Of a stretch of DNA of 64,000 nucleotides, positions 9,113 through 17,730 are shown in pieces. The DNA comes from Saccharolobus shibatae B12 (GTDB lineage Archaea; Thermoproteota; Thermoprotei_A; Sulfolobales; Sulfolobaceae). The notes below the pieces were generated by a model. The model had not been told where the DNA came from. It did no database searches and was given only the letters and a program-made list of their open reading frames with translations. The DNA lies in the NCBI RefSeq assembly GCF_019175345.1, contig NZ_CP077717.1:1278001-1342000 (forward strand), written 5' to 3'. Position 1 is the stretch's first letter; every line of letters starts with the position of its first letter. The translations under genes and the position numbers were made by a program.

Positions 9113-9123
9113 AGTTTATAAAA
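9113..9123 (-). promoter_or_regulatory. TATA box of the acyltransferase-methyltransferase operon
   Basis: Reading minus, cttttataaac lies about 31-41 bases before the ATG at 9082, so transcription would start a few bases before the coding region. No other promoter is seen in front of the methyltransferase gene. Confidence 0.45.
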
Positions 9124-9183
9124 GCTTTGATGATTCTGAGTCGATTCAAGGATACCATATAGAATCTTTAAACAGCACAATCT

Positions 9184-9225
9184 TATTAATAAACTTTATT
9201 ACTTATGAATATAAAGAGAGTGAGA
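9184..9225 (+). promoter_or_regulatory. Orphan copy of the sulfatase-gene promoter
   Basis: The block aaactttattactt followed by atgaatataaag nearly repeats 3661-3690, the promoter of the sulfatase-like gene. Here the only frame starting nearby (ATG AAT ATA AAG AGA) ends after a few codons, and a transposon fragment follows at 9246. It looks like a promoter whose gene was lost. Confidence 0.4.
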
Positions 9226-9245
9226 TAAAAAACTTAGCTATCTTT

Positions 9246-9350
9246 TATTTTGCATTATGAATCTATGAATAAGAAGTTAACTCAGAGGGATTTCGATAAC
9301 TTCAAGGAGTCCATGGGGGATCCGATCAAGCTGTACAAGGAGAGTACCTC
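9246..9350 (+). mobile_element. 5' end fragment of the DDE element X
   Basis: The sequence from 9246 matches 31881-31985 of element X, including the start MNKKLTQ and the following DFDNFKES. It is cut after about 35 codons and has extra substitutions, so it is a relic. Confidence 0.65.
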
Positions 9351-9623
9351 GTAGGCCTAGCTTATAATATTCAGCAGTTTAGGACACTTAGAAAACGCCG
9401 AATTTCACACTAGATCGGTAGAAAAATAAACTAGAAAAGCTTTCTTAGCCTAGATTATCGAAAATTACGAGATTATTTGCAATTACATTTAATAAACTGA
9501 TTTTATATTATCTCATCTTAGTAATTAAGTGAATTTAATTCCGAACAAACATGTTTTATAACTTTTTACTTTATATAGTTATTCACATTAATTACGCATT
9601 GGACACTCCTACGAGGAATCCAC
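9351..9623. other. AT-rich stretch without a gene
   Basis: I see no open frame with a plausible start, no inverted repeat and no similarity to other parts of the window apart from its two flanking transposon fragments. Confidence 0.4.
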
Positions 9624-9753
9624 GCAATTGGGCGCCTCAGGGGTCAATTGCGATTTCAATTTATTTCTATAGAAGTAGATAAGAGAAATTGATTCTACAT
9701 TTTCGATAATACTAATAAGGGACGAGCATGAGGTAATATCATGGACCTCTCAA
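9624..9753 (+). mobile_element. 5' end fragment of an IS256-like element
   Basis: It begins with the terminal repeat gggcgcctcagg, continues through the leader shared with 11052-11162 (gaggtaatatc) and keeps only the first codons of the transposase (ATGGACCTCT). It is then interrupted by the IS5-like copy A2 at 9754. The rest of this IS256 copy is not found on the other side of A2. Confidence 0.7.
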
Positions 9754-11028
9754 GAGACTGTCCCGAACGCAAAATAATTGAATAAAGATAACTAGAGAGA
9801 AAGATTGTATTATGAACCATAAGGAATGAAATACAATTTTATCTTTCAGTATAACGTGAGATTACACTTATATTGTAAGAGAAAATAACCAGTAGTAGAG
9901 AAAAACAGAATTTTCCACATAATCCACACTACCTCGATCAACTAGCACGGTACAAAGTTAGTGGGCTAACTGACTCTCGTGAACCCGCGACAACACTGAG
10001 GCATAGATCGAGGAGTTGTAGATCAACGCAATGACGTAGACGAAAAGCTCCACCATCTCCTTGTCTGCTGCATAAGGCCTCCAATACCTTTTCAAGAAAA
10101 TCCCGAAGAACTCCACATAACGCCTAAAACTAGGAAAACCAAGTTGAAGCTTTCCCGACGAATCCCCTATCCACTACCTTATAACCGCTACGGAAGAAAC
10201 GAACCTTATTATCTGGGAAATTGGCCAACTCCACCTGAATCTCGTGGATTATCATTGTAGGCGACATGAGGTCAAAGACCTTGAAGCCAAAGTAGCTTCT
10301 ACCCCTCTTCTTAGTAAACTCACCCTTAAACCTCCTCCTCATTTTGCACTTCATGTACCGGTAGAGCATACTTACTGCCTCCTTGTACCTACCCAGCCTC
10401 AGCTCCAGCTCAAACTTCTTCTTCAAAGTCTCCTTATTCCTCTTCCCGAACGGTACTTCAAGCAGGAAGGAGTCCACGCACCACAGCTTCCAGACCTTAC
10501 CGAACAACGCGCTACTCGGCAAGTAGCCAGCAAACTTGCTCAACTTATCTTCAAGCTCCTTAGCGTACTCCTTGAACGCGGTCTTGAGCTCTTTCCTAAA
10601 TTTCTTTGTCCTCCTGTGTATTTCAGACTTTGACTTGCACTCGCCCAGGAACCACCTTACTACCACGTCCGTCTCGTAATAGCTCCGCACGTCCCTGTAA
10701 GAACACGTCCACACGACCATCACTATTAACGCCCTCAATATGAACAAGTCAGAGAGATGAGACAGAATTTCAGACGTGATAAGCACGTAATTCATTTTCA
10801 CGAGTATTTTATGCCTTGATGATAAGTGTTCATAGGGGGCCGTTGTAATATTGAACCCATGGTTTCATAGGTCCTCGTACTACATTTTCCCGGTTCCCTT
10901 TAAGTATTACTCCACTTTTAACGTGAAGTGAAAATTCAAAATTTCTCAGTTGTTCATCTTTTCTTTTGAATAATTCTCCATAAACTTGTACATAGATTTA
11001 TTCAATTATTTGCACTTGGGACAGTCTC
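9754..11028 (-). mobile_element. IS5-like insertion sequence, copy A2 (1275 bp)
   Basis: It is an inverted, almost identical copy of 1471-2744, with ends gagactgtcccg at 9754 and gggacagtctc at 11028. Unlike A1 it has no matching direct repeats: the left flank is IS256 leader (ctcaa) and the right flank is IS4/ISH3-like debris (tggag). The flanks therefore were brought together by recombination or deletion after insertion. Confidence 0.85.
9958..10801 (-). CDS. IS5-like transposase A2, in two overlapping frames
   Basis: The first frame runs from 10801 to 10130 (223 residues) and differs from copy A1 by one visible residue (KVRFFRSG instead of KVGFFRSG). The C-terminal frame continues to the stop at 9958-9960. 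The frame break is at the same place as in A1, which argues either for programmed frameshifting or for amplification of an already broken copy. Confidence 0.7.
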
Positions 11029-11051
11029 TGGAGGAACTTCTCCGGTTCGTA

Positions 11052-12314
11052 GGGCGATTCACGGCTCCATTGCGATTTCAATTTATTTCTATAAAAACAG
11101 ATAAGAATAATTGATTCTACATTTTGAGTAACACTGATAGGGGACGAGTATGAGGTAATATCGTGGACCTCTTAGCTACGAACGAGGTAACCCTCTACGA
11201 CATTCAGCTAAAGGAACTCGTAGAGGGATCTGGACAGAGCTTAACCCTCACACTCGCCCCCAAGATATTATCCGATGACGCCTTATTAAACAAATCGGTC
11301 AAGGAGATCGAGAAGATGGCCTTGGAGGAGGCTGAGAAGAAGAGTCCTAACTACCAGAGAGGTAAGGAGGTGAAAAGGAAGGGTTACGCGAGGTACAGGT
11401 TCCTCAAGGGGTTTAAGATCATGTTAGAAGGGAGAGAAGTCATTTACAAGTTAGAGTGGATCTCGGTGAAATTGCCCGTACTTTACGGAATTAAGGGGAG
11501 GGTGAAGACTCAGGTGGAGGAGACTTTGCTGAGGGAGGAGAGGAAGGTCTTCACGGCCTTGATGTTGGTCTATTCTGTGCTGGGAGGTAAGTTGAACGCC
11601 AAGCTCTGGATGCCTCAGATCGAAGCGAGCGGTGAGTTCAAGTATATAATAGTTGATGGGAAGTGCGTGAAGCTCAAGGGAGGAAAGGGAGTCCTCCTCT
11701 CGGCGATTGGTATGACAAAGGAAGGCAAGAGGGCCGTTCTGGATATAATCTTAAGCGTGGAGGAAGATGCAGTGGGTTATTGGAAACTCTTGGTTGAGGT
11801 CTGGAAGAAGCACAGCTTCATTCTTATAGTGGCTGATGGAACTAAGGCGTTGGACAGGGCGATCTCCCTCGCTGAACTTCAAGTAAGAAGGCAAGGATGC
11901 TTGGTTCACCTTAAGCGTAACGCGACTAAGGAGGAGAGGGAGGCGTTGAATGTTATCATCTCATCTGCCGAGAGTGGAGAGATTAAGCCGGAGACTTGTC
12001 CGAGGCTCTTGAGTTACCTCTCCGCTCCCAAGGAGCTCTGGAGGTGGCTCAAATCCAATAACTTGATCGAGTCCTTCAACTCTCTCTTGGAAAGGCGGAG
12101 GTTCGGTAAGTTTCACTCCCCTTGGAGGATACTCCAGATCGCTCGAACCATAGCTAACAACTATAACCTATTAACTTGTTTTCTCGTTACTGTAATAATA
12201 TTACAATACTCCTCATTCTTCTCGCTTTACCAGAAATATACACAATAATTTCTTCATTGAATTATCCTAATTAATAGAGAATATTACAATTCGCAATGGA
12301 AACATGAATCGCCC
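11052..12314 (+). mobile_element. IS256-like insertion sequence, intact copy B1 (1263 bp)
   Basis: Ends are gggcgattcacggctccattg at the left and its degenerate inverse (caatggaaacatgaatcgccc) at the right. An exact 8-bp direct repeat ggttcgta lies outside both ends (11044-11051 and 12315-12322), the size expected for IS256-family insertion. The transposase frame is uninterrupted, so this is the best candidate in the window for an active IS256-type copy. Confidence 0.9.
11163..12248 (+). CDS. IS256 (mutator-type) transposase, full length
   Basis: The 361-residue protein has the DDE triad of the family in blocks FKYIIVDGKCVKLK (Asp), FILIVADGTKALD (Asp) and WLKSNNLIESFNSLLERRRFG (Glu). It also has the N-terminal basic segment RGKEVKRKGYARYRFLKGF, probably binding the terminal repeats. 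The start is GTG at 11163; the frameshifted copy B2 has ATG GAA CTC at the same place, preceded by gaggtaat. Transposase leaders in this family overlap the terminal repeat region, as here. Relics of the same gene lie at 585, 2745 and 14957. Confidence 0.9.
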   Translation: MDLLATNEVTLYDIQLKELVEGSGQSLTLTLAPKILSDDALLNKSVKEIEKMALEEAEKKSPNYQRGKEVKRKGYARYRFLKGFKIMLEGREVIYKLEWISVKLPVLYGIKGRVKTQVEETLLREERKVFTALMLVYSVLGGKLNAKLWMPQIEASGEFKYIIVDGKCVKLKGGKGVLLSAIGMTKEGKRAVLDIILSVEEDAVGYWKLLVEVWKKHSFILIVADGTKALDRAISLAELQVRRQGCLVHLKRNATKEEREALNVIISSAESGEIKPETCPRLLSYLSAPKELWRWLKSNNLIESFNSLLERRRFGKFHSPWRILQIARTIANNYNLLTCFLVTVIILQYSSFFSLYQKYTQ

Positions 12315-12393
12315 GGTTCGTAGAAATACGTTTATGAAGTACACTAGGTTTGATGAAAATCTTTAAGCTGCGTTAAAGTAGAACAACTGCTAA

Positions 12394-12599
12394 TTGTAAA
12401 ATTGTACAATTATTTGTATAATATCTTGTTAATATATATTATATTATTCTTTATATTTGAATATAATGAAGAGTGGTATAATCTGAAACGTTGTAATTAT
12501 AATAGTTTTTAATTTTACTTAAATCGGAAAACGTCACATGGTAATATTAGCTGGCGCTATGCTTGGAATTTGACCGAAAGATTTATTACTGAACGCCCC
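12394..12599. other. AT-rich stretch with a 24-base repeat
   Basis: No gene is visible. Bases 12574-12597 repeat 7038-7061 exactly. In both places the repeat sits beside IS110-like or element X debris, so it is probably a piece of older mobile DNA. Confidence 0.4.
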
Positions 12600-12707
12600 T
12601 TGTGAGAAAGGGTTTATCTTGTTTTTCTCCTTACTTGCTTATTTATTTTACTCTCGTAATACTTGGTTTTATCCCTCCACTTGATTTACGAGAATCCGCC
12701 GTAGGAG
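12600..12707 (-). mobile_element. Distal 5' end fragment of an IS110-like element (D6)
   Basis: The sequence from the gtttttctcctta segment through actctcgtaatacttgg to the terminus gtaggag (12701-12707) matches the outer part of the IS110 5' region at 6755-6857. It lacks the bridge-RNA stem and the transposase. Confidence 0.65.
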
Positions 12708-12936
12708 TTGCAAAGGGGACTAAAAGGGATTATCAAATTTAGCGGAGAGATGCTGGGTTGAACGAGTACTGCCCTAAACATACCCATTTCCCAGCATCTC
12801 CCCAAAATATATTAGACAAAAGAAGATTAGAGAAAAGATCAAAGAGCTGCTAAGGAAGAGGGCCAAAGATTTGAATTATGCTAAGGCTAGAGGAGATAGT
12901 GTTATTATAGGGAAAATAAAACATTACCTATAGTTT
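12708..12936 (+). other. Gene debris with a long-looped hairpin
   Basis: Bases around 12744-12798 contain gagatgctggg and its inverse cccagcatctc separated by about 35 bases. From about 12810 a frame reads IREKIKELLRKRAKDLNYAKA to a TAG at 12931-12933, with no start codon or recognisable family. This may be the tail of a lost gene just upstream of the glycosyltransferase. Confidence 0.35.
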
Positions 12937-13959
12937 ATGAGCAAACCTAAAATAAGCGTTATAATTACGGCTCACATGCGAGACATGTATATAGACAAAG
13001 CGTTTCAAAGTATTTTAAGACAAGAATTTAATAAGAAAAAAATAGAAGTAGTTTTAGTCCATAAATTTCCTTACAATAATAAAATTAAAAATTTAATGGA
13101 GAGAGCTAATTTGCTGAATAATTTCGTAGATTACGAAACCAAAAGTGATCCCTTGGCATCTAAAATGAAAGAGGGCATAGAACTAAGTCAGGGTGATATT
13201 ATTTGTTTTTTGGAGGACGATGATGCATTCGCAACAGAAAAGTCAAACATCGTAACTCAGAAATTCAACGAAATAGAAAATTTAGGATATTTCCATAACG
13301 ATCATTTTATAATGGATGAGCAAGGATACATATTACATAAATCTTTTATAAACAGACAAAAGAGTGTCATTATAGAAGGTATAAATTCTGAAAATTTTAA
13401 GGATCAGTTTAAAAAGCTTTACGAAGCTAAATCTCCCCAATTTAACAGCAGTTCAATCTGTATGAAAAGGGACATTATTAGGGTTGACTGGTTGGAAAAG
13501 TTTAGGGGAAGAAGAACAGTAGATGTTTTACTTTTTCTTATGGCAATAGAGTCTAAAACAAGATTATATTTCTCAGACTTAAAACTGACATACTACCGAG
13601 TTCATAAAAAGCAATTATCTCCTCATCTACCTAAAGATAATAAGTATCAACTCATACTTGAGTCCATTAGAACTGATGAAGAGTTATTAAGAGAATTTAA
13701 GGATATAGAAAGTATGCTCACACAACAAACTAGTCGCGATATACTAAGATTATACTATTATTTGCCCACTAGAATTGCAAGGTTTGGTCTACTTGATATT
13801 TCGACTAAGGTAAACAATCTTAAGATAATATCAGATTATATGTATAGATTAATAAGCTACATAGGCCTAAGGGAAGCTATTAAAGTTAATTTTCAGTCTA
13901 TCGGGTTTCACTATAAGCGATCATTATTTCTATTGTTATATAAGATAATGCATATTTGA
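12937..13959 (+). CDS. Family 2 glycosyltransferase
   Basis: The 340-residue protein begins with the GT-A fold signature KISVIITAHMR...AFQSILRQEF, has a nucleotide-binding strand (IEVVLVH), the region GIELSQGDIICFLEDDDAF whose acidic run is the DXD-type metal site, and a conserved aromatic/acidic acceptor region. It would transfer a sugar from a nucleotide donor onto a growing surface glycan or lipid carrier on the cytoplasmic side. A basic hydrophobic C-terminus (KRSLFLLLYKIMHI) may touch the membrane. It is flanked by mobile debris on both sides and has no operon partner. Confidence 0.85.
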   Translation: MSKPKISVIITAHMRDMYIDKAFQSILRQEFNKKKIEVVLVHKFPYNNKIKNLMERANLLNNFVDYETKSDPLASKMKEGIELSQGDIICFLEDDDAFATEKSNIVTQKFNEIENLGYFHNDHFIMDEQGYILHKSFINRQKSVIIEGINSENFKDQFKKLYEAKSPQFNSSSICMKRDIIRVDWLEKFRGRRTVDVLLFLMAIESKTRLYFSDLKLTYYRVHKKQLSPHLPKDNKYQLILESIRTDEELLREFKDIESMLTQQTSRDILRLYYYLPTRIARFGLLDISTKVNNLKIISDYMYRLISYIGLREAIKVNFQSIGFHYKRSLFLLLYKIMHI

Positions 13960-14024
13960 AATAATTAGCTATTACTTGATTATCTAAATATATTTTTAGT
14001 TATAGTTATACTTCGTTAAGCTCT

Positions 14025-14188
14025 AAAGGGCAAGATTTATATTTCATGAGCAATATTAAATCGTTATGCCGAAATCCAGAATGCACAGTATAAGGCTCAA
14101 CAAGAAACAAGAGGAAGAGAGGAGAATTAGCGCTATAAAAGATGTGAGGAACGGGATGAGAGTAAAGGACGTGTCAAGCTTTACTTAG
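14025..14188 (+). pseudogene. IS630-like element 5' end and transposase N-terminus
   Basis: The region starts with aaagggcaagatttatattt, whose inverse occurs at about 33470-33489. ATG at 14066 opens a 40-residue frame (KKQEEERRISAIKDVRNGMR, then VKDVSSFT) resembling the helix-turn-helix start of IS630-type transposases. The frame runs into the FkbM-like fragment and stops at 14186-14188. Confidence 0.55.
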
Positions 14189-14457
14189 CAGATAATCCTT
14201 ATAATTCCAGTATCGTCTTTAACTCGAACAGATACGTAGAAGTAGAAACAATAACTTTGGACGAACTTTTATCGTCCTATGATTTGATAGACCTCATTAA
14301 AATAGATGTAGAAGGAGCAGAACTAGATGTTATAAAATCTGGTATTAGTCAGCTTCATAAGGTTAAGAAAATCGTAATAGAAGTAAGAAATCAGTATGAA
14401 AGCGAGATAGATAGTATCCTCATAAAAGAGGGTTTTAAGAAGCATACTAGAGGATAG
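14173..14457 (+). pseudogene. FkbM-type methyltransferase fragment
   Basis: In a different frame from the IS630 relic, the sequence reads KLYLADNPYNSSIVF, then VETITLDELL, then the FkbM hallmark IKIDVEGAELDVI followed by an IVIEVRN strand, ending at a TAG at 14455-14457. The FkbM family methylates sugar or polyketide hydroxyls. About the first half of the usual ~200-residue domain is missing, replaced by the IS630-like end, so it is a deletion fusion rather than a working gene. Confidence 0.7.
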
Positions 14458-14476
14458 GGGTCACGAGAAGAACATA

Positions 14477-14847
14477 TTATATTATGTAGGAGAGTAGTAA
14501 TTTAGTCTGATTTCGTATCGAAAAGAGTTCAGCTCTTTTCCTACAATTTAAAATTATCTCTTCTGAGTAACCTTCATTATATACCCTCGTTGTTAATTTA
14601 TAGAATTCCTCCTCATCTGAGGCAAGCCATCCAGTCTGCCCGTCTATAATTGTCTCTGAAGGGCCTCCCGAATACTTAAATGCTATGACTGGAGTTCCAG
14701 AAGCCATAGACTCTACTGGAATGTAACCATAATATTCAAAATCTACAGGGTAAAGCGTAGCTAAAGCGGAAGAGTACAGATCCCTTAATTCTTCGTCTGA
14801 GACCTCCTCAAGATACTCCGCGTTTGGGATCTTATACCCTATAACTT
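14477..14847 (-). pseudogene. GT4 glycosyltransferase, C-terminal fragment
   Basis: Reading minus from 14847, the frame VIGYKIPNAEYLEEVSDEEL leads into SSALATLYPVDFEYYGYIPVES, which carries the E-x7-E motif of retaining GT4 enzymes, and then MASGTPVIAF and ETIIDGQTGWL. Only the C-terminal ~120 residues of a ~350-residue enzyme remain. The N-terminal side is cut exactly where the IS256 copy B2 starts at 14848. Confidence 0.8.
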
Positions 14848-16109
14848 GGGCGATTCAAGTTTCCATTGCGAATTGAAATATCCTTATATGAATTAGGATA
14901 ATTCTATGGAGAAATTATTGTATAAATTTCTGATAAAATGAGAAGAATAAGGTACACTATAATATTATTACAGTAATGAGAAAATAGGTTAATAGGTTGT
15001 AGTAGAGGGCTATGACACGCGCGATCTGGAGTATCCTCCAAGGGGAGTGAAACTTACCGAACCTCCTCCTCTCCAAGAGGGAGTTGAAAGACTCGATCAA
15101 GTTGTTGGATTTGAGCCACTTCCAGAGCTTCTTGCTGGCTTTGAGGTAGCTCAGAAGCGTTGGGCAGGATTCGGACTTAAGCTCTCCGTTTTCAGCTGAG
15201 GAGATGATCGCGTTCAAGGCCTCCCTTTCCTCCTTGATCTTGCGTCGTTTGAGGTGGACCAGACAGCCCTGCCTCGCCACATGAAGCTCAGCAAGGGAGA
15301 TCGCCCTATCCAAGGCCTTGATCCCATCAGCTACTATAAGAATGAAGCTCGACTTCTTCCAGACCTCAACCAAGAGCCTCCAATAAGCCATGGCGTCCTC
15401 CTCTACGCTTAAGATTATGTCCAGAACGGCCCTCTTGCCTTCCTCTGTCACGCCAATCGCCGAGAGAATGACTCCCCTTCCCCCCTTTGAGCTTCACGTA
15501 CTTCCCATCAACTATTATATACTTGAACTCACCGCTCGCTTCGATCTGAGGCATCCAGAGCTTGGCGTTCAACTTACCTCCCTTAACCGAATAGACTAAC
15601 ATCAGAGCCGTGAAGACCTTCCTCTCCTCCTTAAGCAGGGTCTCTTCAACCTTGGTCTTCACCATTCCCTTATCCCCGTAAAGTACAGGTTGCTTCACCG
15701 AGATCCACTCCAACTTGTACTTAACCTCCCTCCCAACCATCACTATACGAAAGCCCTTGAGGAACTTGCATCTCGCGTAACCTTTCCTTTTCACCTCCTT
15801 ACCTCTTTGGTGCTTTGGGCTAGTCTTCTCAGCCTCCTCCAAGGCCATTTTCTCGATCTCCTTGACCGATTTGTTTAATAATGCGTCTTCAGATAGTATA
15901 TTGGGGGCGAGTGTGAGGTTTTGTCCGAGCTCCTCCTTCACGGCCTCACTTAGTGGAGTGCCGTAGAGGGCTTTCTCGTCGATAGTTATGAGTTCCATGG
16001 TATTACCTCATGCTCGTCCCTTATTAGTGTTACCGAAAATGTAGAATCAATTATTCTTATCTAGTTTTAGAGAAACAAATTGAATTCGCAATGGATCCGT
16101 GAATCGCCC
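14848..16109 (-). mobile_element. IS256-like insertion sequence, copy B2 (1262 bp)
   Basis: Terminal repeats are gggcgattcaagtttcc at the left and its inverse ending gaatcgccc at the right. The 8-base flanks (tataactt and gacaaaaa) do not match, unlike copy B1. Each flank is a truncated glycosyltransferase gene, so the element probably sits on a recombination or deletion junction. Confidence 0.85.
14957..15998 (-). pseudogene. IS256 transposase B2, frameshifted in a G run
   Basis: ATG at 15998 opens the N-terminal 190 residues in one frame; the remainder (TEEGKRAVLDIILSVEEDAM onward to 14957) is in another. The break falls in a homopolymer (ccccttccccccttt on the plus strand, about 15473-15487). 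All three DDE blocks remain intact in sequence (IIVDGKYVK, LIVADG, NNLIESFNS), so a single base would restore it. It may be a recent mutation, slippage site or sequence error. Confidence 0.8.
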
Positions 16110-17112
16110 GACAAAAAATGTTAGCCTTATTTATGAGCCAAATATGCACATAAATGCTAATATACCTTCAACGATAGATAAGATGAATTTAGCCTTAAGA
16201 GCTTTAAGAAAATCAATTTACTGCGAGAATTCACTATCTTTTGATGCATACTGTATTGCTAAAATATGTGGTAAAAAATTAGTAACAACCATGCAAACAG
16301 ATATTAGAAGTTACATTGATGGCATTAGAATATTTTATAATGGTTTAAAATACCACTTTGAATCACCCTTGTACGCTCTAAAGATTACTTTTACCAATTT
16401 TAATATAGTTAAAATAAATAAAATTGTAGAAGATCCTATAATAAAATATCTTTTAATGATCACTCCTGAAATGCGATATTTAAACTTAAATAGCAGTAAA
16501 GTGAAAATTCTAAAGATAGGAAATGCATTTAATCCAGAAATCTTGAAATTTAGGACGAACAATAAAGAAGATTATTTAGTATTCTGGGCCCGATTGTATA
16601 GTTTAAAGGGTATTCTTGAAATACCTTATATCATGAAAGAGATAGTTAGGATATATGATGTAAAACTGAAATTATCTGGCCAATTCTGGAGCAATATTGA
16701 AAAAGAGAGATTCTTTGAATTGATTAAGAAATTGCGCCTCGAAAAAAGCATTGAATATATGGGGTTTCTTCCTGAGGAGGAAAAGTATAAGCTAGTAAGC
16801 AAGGCCAAAGCTTTAGTTTATCCAACACATTCTGACTTATTTCCCATAGTTATTCTCGAATCCTTGGCCTTAGGAACACCAATAATCTCATATGATTTGG
16901 TAGGCCCTAGAAGCATTTATAATGGACTAGAAGCTGTTAAATTCATAAAAGAATTTGACGTGAAAGGAATGGCAAGAGAAATTTTAAAATTGATCTCTAT
17001 GAAAGACGAGGATTACTTTAATCTAATATATAATAAAAAGTTAGATAAGTTTCTTGAAATGCATAGCAGTTGGGATAAGGTTGCTGAGGGAAATATCTCA
17101 ATACTTATTTGA
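16099..17112 (+). pseudogene. GT4 glycosyltransferase lacking its N-terminus
   Basis: The first available start (GTG at 16099) lies inside the IS256 terminal repeat, so the first four residues come from the transposon. What follows lacks the usual N-terminal glycine-rich start and about 60 residues of the acceptor domain. The donor domain is complete: VFWARLYSLKGILEIP, LSGQFW, IEYMGFLPEEEKYKLVSKA, and SDLFPIVILESLALGTPII with the E-x7-E-type motif. It may be transcribed but is unlikely to be a normal enzyme. It is not the missing half of the fragment at 14477 because both are C-terminal pieces. Confidence 0.7.
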
Positions 17113-17142
17113 GGTAGGATAAGATACAGTCTTTATCATAAT

Positions 17143-17490
17143 AATCTCAAGAGGCCCCACATGCTTCGCCTCTAACATCCCTGTGGGAACCGAGAATCTG
17201 TGGGTGTCAACCGTGTATCCTCTATATGAATCTTGTGATTGTAATACCGTGATTTCCTTGCATAATATCAACTATGTTCAGCCCCTAGAGTATTTGGTTA
17301 CAACCTCCTACTCGGGGTTTTTGTCCCCTCTTGTTTTCTATGGGCTTCACAGCCAGCCTCCTTGAATGAGGTTTAATCCCCTTATACGCTGTGGGCTTAT
17401 GTTGTTTTTCTCCTTCCTTGCTTATTTCTTTTTCTCTTGTAATACTTGTTTTTACTCGTTCTCTAGTTTTGCGTGAATCCCCCGTAGGAG
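17143..17490 (-). mobile_element. Transposase-less IS110 derivative (D4) keeping the bridge-RNA-like leader
   Basis: The sequence joins a 3'-end piece (cacatgcttcgcctctaaca) directly to the 5' leader, with no transposase between. It keeps the stem pairing 17280-17289 with 17337-17346 (9 of 10 pairs), the internal ggggtttttgtcccc hairpin, the loop heptamer ctcctac (17305-17311) and the terminus gtaggag (17484-17490). The loop side next to the heptamer differs from D1/D2 (tatttggttacaac against atttatttgcaca). A similar shorter derivative lies at 27433-27605. Confidence 0.6.
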
Positions 17491-17730
17491 TATCACACTC
17501 CCCGGTTAATAGAACCTAATATAGGATCCTATATAGGATCCGTGAATCGTCCATAAAATTGGTGAAACATTATTGCTATAGTACTGGCATGCGTATCAAC
17601 TCCTAAAAATGTATGCTGCAATTATTACCTCCTTGTAGTTTAAATGACAACGATATGTCTAAAAGTCCACAAAAATCTTTACTTATATTCACACAGATAA
17701 ATTTATCCGTTAATATAAGTATTAAGCTTT
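17491..17730. other. Intergenic region upstream of the GT4 gene
   Basis: It contains the tandem word tataggatcc (17522-17540, ctaatataggatcctatataggatcc), an IS256-like end remnant (gtgaatcgtcc near 17541) and, near 17700-17716, AT-rich sequence (taaatttatccgttaata) that may include the promoter for the gene at 17731. No open reading frame is supported. Confidence 0.4.

Larger units (their letters stand above)
11029..12393 (+). repeat. Right-end relic of the IS4/ISH3-like element, split by IS256 copy B1
   Basis: The parts 11029-11051 and 12315-12393 together rebuild the 3' end of the element at 22007-23209: the codons for EELLRF, the non-coding tail with cactaggtttgatgaaaatc, and the terminal repeat gtagaacaactgct. 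The IS256 copy B1 sits between them, flanked by the duplicated word ggttcgta. Confidence 0.8.

Noticed and set aside
10244-10633. 129-codon plus-strand frame inside IS5-like copy A2 (and its mirror at 1865-2254)
   Set aside because: It is the complement of a conserved transposase frame; its length reflects codon bias of the real gene.
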